Assembly: GCA_021782295.1 (NCBI GenBank)
Contig: JAJXVC010000075.1
Coordinates: forward strand, 1-8,518
Direction of reading: 5' to 3'
Length of the DNA: 8,518 nucleotides
DNA from: a bacterium
GTDB lineage: Bacteria > Eremiobacterota > Eremiobacteria > Baltobacterales > Baltobacteraceae
In this document: one piece after another, positions 5,282 to 8,518 of the stretch
Layout of the letters: every line of letters starts with the position of its first letter
How positions within the stretch are numbered: position 1 is the stretch's first letter
Notes under the pieces: generated by a model
Database searches by the model: none
The model's input: only the letters and a program-made list of their open reading frames with translations
What the model was told of the DNA's origin: nothing
Made by a program: the position numbers and the translations under genes

Positions 5282-5329
5282 TTACGGATGGAGGGACTGC
5301 AGAGGTTCCACATCGCGAACGATGATCAT
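5282..5329 (-). CDS. Possible 15-codon ORF coupling the HAD gene to rsmD
   Basis: It starts at an ATG overlapping the HAD stop as ATGA and encodes MIIVRDVEPLQSLHP before TAA, nine bases ahead of the rsmD ATG. Together with ATGA coupling at one end and GAGAG before rsmD at the other, it could keep ribosomes moving through the gap. The peptide faintly recalls the opening of RibF-type proteins, which is too short to rely on. It may equally be chance. Confidence 0.3.
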   Translation of the reverse strand: MIIVRDVEPLQSLHP

Positions 5330-6024
5330 ACCGTCTCGTCGATAAGGAGCGGTAGCAATTCGTCGAGCGAACGAATCGTCGCCGTCGGCGCAGCGAGATC
5401 GGCGGGATAGGGCTTGCCTCCGCCATCAAGCCAGGCGGCGGCGAATCCCGCGCCGAGCGCGCCGGCGACATCGGCGTATGGATCGTCGCCGACGTAGAGG
5501 ATCCGTTGCGCTTGGAGCCCCATGCGCTCGGCAAGGAGTGCGAAGGCGCCCGGGTCGGGTTTGCGCAGCCCGATCCGCTCGCTCGCGAGAACGGGGTAAA
5601 AGAAACCGATCTGGGCCGCCTTACGCACCTGTAAGTCGGCGGCGCCGTTGGAGAGCGCGGCGATACGGAGATCGCTCTGCGCGAGCGCGGCGAGCAATCG
5701 CCCGACTGCGGGCATCGGCAGGACCAGGCGCGGCACGAGGTCGAGGCAGCGCTGGCGAAACCACGGCAGCCATCCCTCGCCGCCCGCGCCGCCGCAGCGC
5801 TCGACGAAGCGACGCAGAACCGATGCAAGATCGACGCCCTCGTTGCGGTAGCGAGCGAGCTCTTCGTCGGCGATCGTGCCCGCTCGGTCGAGCGAGACGT
5901 GCAGCGGCTGAGCGCCCGCGTCGATCCGCACGATCAGGTCGAGCAGGGCAACGCGTTCGAGGCGATTATCGACCAACAGGGTATGGTCGAGGTCGAACGC
6001 CACGCCCTCAAAGCGAAGCTTCAT
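5326..6024 (-). CDS. HAD-superfamily hydrolase, probable small-molecule phosphatase
   Basis: A 232-residue HAD protein with all four motifs: FDLDHTLL with nucleophile Asp11 and Asp13, LSNGA (Ser125), RKPDPGAF (Lys155), and YVGDDPYADVAGA with Asp180/Asp181. The stretch between motifs I and II (about residues 16-110) is a helical type-I cap, and the class resembles YjjG/2-haloacid dehalogenase-like phosphatases. A phosphate monoester or nucleotide is the likely substrate; no specific one can be named. The ATG at 6022-6024 is preferred because MKLRFEGVAFDLD is the normal HAD opening. An in-frame GTG at 6055-6057 would add 11 residues but lies inside a small hairpin (GAGGT-CGGC-ACCTC, 6047-6060). 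Ribosome binding sites are weak at both. The gene is the first of the cluster leading into rsmD and coaD, after the terminator of the M16 gene, so its promoter should lie within about 6025-6090, though no clear boxes were found. Confidence 0.88.
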   Translation of the reverse strand: MKLRFEGVAFDLDHTLLVDNRLERVALLDLIVRIDAGAQPLHVSLDRAGTIADEELARYRNEGVDLASVLRRFVERCGGAGGEGWLPWFRQRCLDLVPRLVLPMPAVGRLLAALAQSDLRIAALSNGAADLQVRKAAQIGFFYPVLASERIGLRKPDPGAFALLAERMGLQAQRILYVGDDPYADVAGALGAGFAAAWLDGGGKPYPADLAAPTATIRSLDELLPLLIDETV

Positions 6025-6089
6025 AGGCTCGCTCGTTCGCCGCACGGAGGTCGGCACCTCGACCGGTTCACCGCGGAGGGCGCCACGGG

Positions 6090-6121
6090 AAAGGCCCCCG
6101 CGTCATTCCGACGCGAGGGCC
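6090..6121 (-). terminator. Intrinsic terminator after the M16 peptidase gene
   Basis: On the minus strand GGCCCTCGCGTC (6121-6110) pairs with GACGCGGGGGCC (6104-6093): twelve pairs including one T-G wobble, around the loop GGAAT. Only TTT follows, so the U-tract is short. It starts about 28 bases after the M16 stop and separates that gene from the HAD cluster. Confidence 0.65.
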
Positions 6122-6148
6122 TCGAGGGAACCGAAGGGCCGTCTGCGC

Positions 6149-8518
6149 CTAGCGCGGACCGGGCCCGGTGACCACGCGCACGAAATCCTTCGGACGCAGC
6201 CACTTCGCAACCGCCGCCCGCACCTGTGCCGGCGTCGTCGCGAGTTCTTGACGTGCTTCGATGATATTTTCGTTGAGCGGTAAGCCTTCTTGCGCGTACC
6301 CGAGCAAGAGATCGGCGACCCCACCGTAGGATTGTTGCCGCACCGGAATCAGCCCCAGCAAGAGCGCTTTTGCACGCAACAAGCGATGCGTGCTGAGCGG
6401 ATGCTGCTGTAACTGTTCGATATCGGTAACGATCTGTTGCTGTGCGGGGACGATATTCTGCGGGTTCGACCCGTAGTTGATCGTAAAGACCGAACGATGC
6501 TTCTCGATGTTGAACTGCGATCCAACATAGTAGACCCAGCCATGGATCTCACGCAGATCGTGGTAGAGCATCGAGCTGTAGAATCCGCCGGTCAACACGG
6601 TGTTCGCGAGCTGGAGCGCCGCGTACGCGGGGTTCGAGCGAGCGAAATCCATCGTCTGTGCGAGGATCGTTGACGACTGCACGCGCCCCGTTGCCGGTAC
6701 GACTGCAGATGCCGGAGGATTATTGGGTTGTGCTGCGAGGCTGGTATTCGGTTTTGCACCGACCGCTTTCCAGGCCCCAAAATAGCGCTCGACGAGAATC
6801 TTCGCACGAAGCGGGGTGATATCGCCGACGATCGCGATCGTCGTGAGATCGGGGCGATAGGCCGCTTGATAGTAACTGCGAAGATCGGCGAGCGTGAGCC
6901 CCCGGATCGAGGCCGGTGTTGCATGGCGCTGCGTCGGATCGCCTGCCGGATAGAGCAGTTTCTGCAGCTGCTCGGTAGCGAGCGTTCCGGGAGCATTTTC
7001 GGAACCGAGAATTGCTCCGAGCGCCTGTTGCCGAACCACGGGGAAGATCGCCGCCGGAAGTGCCGGATGCAACTCTTCATCGGCAAGCAGTTGCATGCCG
7101 CGAGCGACGTGATCGGAGAGGACGTCGAGCGAGAAATCCGTTCCGACGCTGACGTTCGCAGCAATTTTATCGAGCTGCGCCTGATACGAAAGCCGATCGT
7201 AGGTCGTGCTGCCGTAGCCCATCATGGTTGCCAGCACGCCTCCAATACCCGACTGTCCCTTCGGATCCTGGAGTACCGGATTATTGTCGATCGATCCGCG
7301 AACGACGACCGTCTTGCTGAGTTTGCTCGGCACGACGATGACGCGAAGTCCGTTCGCGAGCTTGAAGCTCGTCGGGTGCACCGTCTCTTGCGGAACCTTC
7401 AGGTGCGCGAGAATGTCGTTCGCCCACGACGGAAGCGTTTCGTGCTTCGTCGGCGGGACGGAGTTATTTTCTTTTGCCAACGGGCCGGTTCCCATCGAGA
7501 TCTTTCCGGAATTGCTCGGCACGGCGTAGGCAAGGATCGAGGTTTTATACTGGAGATAGCGCCGAATGACCTGATTGACCTGGGCGGTCGTCACGTGCTT
7601 GTACGCAGCGATCATTTCGTTAGGGGAACGAAGACCTTGCACCGTTAGCGCCGTCGACCACGCGAATGCGAGGTTGGCGATGTTGTTGTACTGGAACGAT
7701 GCCTGCGCGACTTCGCGACGAATCGAAGCGCGAACCAACGAGGCCGGAACGCCGGTCTTCTTATACCCTTCGATGACCGCTTTCATTTCTGCGGCGATCG
7801 TCTGCGGTTTCGTCGACGGGGCAACCGCTGCAAAGAGGAAGCCGCCGGAGAGTTTCGGATGGTTGTCGCTCTGGAAGCCGGTGAAGAGCGCTTTCCCATC
7901 GGCGACCAGCGCGTAGAGTCCCCCGCGCTGCGAGTTGAGAACATCGGTCGCGATCACCGACGCGGCGTACTCCTTGCTGTCGTAGCCCGGGAAGCGAAAC
8001 GCCTGGGCAACGAGCGTATAGGGTTGGTCGCTGGTCTCGGCGATGACCTGTGCCTTCATCGGTTTCGGCGCCACCTTCGGACGCGCCGGCAATTTTGCCG
8101 CCGGGATCGAACCGAAGAGTTTTTTCACCATCGCGATGGTCGAGTGCGGATCGACGTCGCCGACGATCACAAAAATGGCGTTATTCGGGTGATACCACGT
8201 ATGGTAAAAGTTGATAAGTTGCTTGTGGTTGATTTGCGTCGAGAACGTTTTGATCGTTCCTAAGGTATTGTTCCCATACGGCGTTCCTACGTAGATCGCT
8301 TTTTGGATTTTCATCATCATGCGCGAGATCGCATTGCTGTTATCCTGGGTAACTTCTTGCTCGATCGCTCCGCGCTCTTGGTTCCACTGGTTTTGAGCCA
8401 TAAGCAAACCCTGCGCGCGCGACGCTTCGAGGCGCAGCGCCACATCGAGATATTGCGATGGAACGGTAAAAAAGTATTGCGTCATTTCAGCTTGCGTGTC
8501 GGCATCGAAATCGCCGCC
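6149..8518 (-). CDS. Tandem-domain M16 (pitrilysin-like) peptidase, 5' end cut by window edge
   Basis: 789 residues are visible; the frame is open through the right edge, so the ATG at 8483-8485 is internal. The visible start, GGDFDADTQAEMTQYFFTVP, is the strand that normally follows the HxxEH zinc site, which must lie just outside. QERGAIEQEV (about 47-56) is the region that usually carries the third zinc ligand. Features of the first M16 half include WYHPNNAIFVIVGDVDP and FGSIPAAKLP. The second half opens near residue 380 with FKLANGLRVIVVPS. Where an active domain would have HxxEH it has SGIGGVLATMM, lacking all ligands, so this half is catalytically dead. It still contains IAIVGDITPLRAKILVERYFG and LANTVLTGGFYSSMLYHDLRE. 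This is the normal active-plus-inactive clamshell of two-domain M16 proteins, probably exported zinc peptidases degrading peptides. A signal peptide cannot be checked. Confidence 0.92.
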   Translation of the reverse strand, partial: GGDFDADTQAEMTQYFFTVPSQYLDVALRLEASRAQGLLMAQNQWNQERGAIEQEVTQDNSNAISRMMMKIQKAIYVGTPYGNNTLGTIKTFSTQINHKQLINFYHTWYHPNNAIFVIVGDVDPHSTIAMVKKLFGSIPAAKLPARPKVAPKPMKAQVIAETSDQPYTLVAQAFRFPGYDSKEYAASVIATDVLNSQRGGLYALVADGKALFTGFQSDNHPKLSGGFLFAAVAPSTKPQTIAAEMKAVIEGYKKTGVPASLVRASIRREVAQASFQYNNIANLAFAWSTALTVQGLRSPNEMIAAYKHVTTAQVNQVIRRYLQYKTSILAYAVPSNSGKISMGTGPLAKENNSVPPTKHETLPSWANDILAHLKVPQETVHPTSFKLANGLRVIVVPSKLSKTVVVRGSIDNNPVLQDPKGQSGIGGVLATMMGYGSTTYDRLSYQAQLDKIAANVSVGTDFSLDVLSDHVARGMQLLADEELHPALPAAIFPVVRQQALGAILGSENAPGTLATEQLQKLLYPAGDPTQRHATPASIRGLTLADLRSYYQAAYRPDLTTIAIVGDITPLRAKILVERYFGAWKAVGAKPNTSLAAQPNNPPASAVVPATGRVQSSTILAQTMDFARSNPAYAALQLANTVLTGGFYSSMLYHDLREIHGWVYYVGSQFNIEKHRSVFTINYGSNPQNIVPAQQQIVTDIEQLQQHPLSTHRLLRAKALLLGLIPVRQQSYGGVADLLLGYAQEGLPLNENIIEARQELATTPAQVRAAVAKWLRPKDFVRVVTGPGPR

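Noticed and set aside
6728..7648. Plus-strand ORF of 306 residues antisense to the M16 gene
   Set aside because: It is Arg/Asp/Ile-rich with no recognisable motif and no ribosome binding site; the opposite strand encodes a well-conserved M16 protein.

Overview
The window is GC-rich, tightly packed bacterial chromosome with ordinary housekeeping genes. I see no mobile element, CRISPR array, rRNA or tRNA. The lineage is uncertain. The order rsmD, coaD, DivIVA-like coiled-coil protein recalls Actinobacteria and Firmicutes, while the M16 and C1 peptidases and the DUF2249-Crp/Fnr fusion would suit an uncultured phylum such as Eremiobacterota (WPS-2). That last placement is an impression, not a demonstration.

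Layout, left to right. (1) Positions 1-700 (+) hold the C-terminal part of a papain-like C1 cysteine peptidase with its whole catalytic set. It converges on the next unit through a hairpin terminator at 718-753 that appears to work in both directions. (2) A two-gene minus-strand unit, 2494 to 742, encodes a thiolase followed by a membrane-anchored TlpA/ResA-like thioredoxin. The two are separated by one base and look translationally coupled. A perfect 15-bp inverted repeat lies just inside the second gene. (3) A 74-bp divergent gap (2495-2568) separates the thiolase from a plus-strand regulator that fuses an N-terminal DUF2249 domain to a Crp/Fnr-type sensor and helix-turn-helix. (4) The regulator converges on a minus-strand cluster read in the order HAD hydrolase, a 15-codon ORF, rsmD, coaD, coiled-coil DivIVA-like protein. 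The convergent genes share a CTAG that supplies both stop codons, and each appears to carry its transcription terminator inside the coding sequence of the other. (5) A second minus-strand unit at the right edge encodes a tandem-domain M16 peptidase, cut by the window edge, with its own terminator before the HAD gene.

The HAD-rsmD-coaD-coiled-coil cluster joins ribosome modification (RsmD), CoA synthesis (CoaD) and a probable cell-envelope or division scaffold, a conserved kind of neighbourhood. The thiolase and TlpA-like genes share a transcript without an obvious functional link.

The most unusual signals are non-coding. They are a nested inverted-repeat element of about 124 bp filling most of the rsmD-coaD gap, the reciprocal embedded terminators at 3415-3582, and the strong hairpin at the start of the tlpA-like gene. 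The clearest protein-level oddity is the DUF2249-Crp/Fnr fusion. I found no convincing new multi-gene defence or biosynthetic system.
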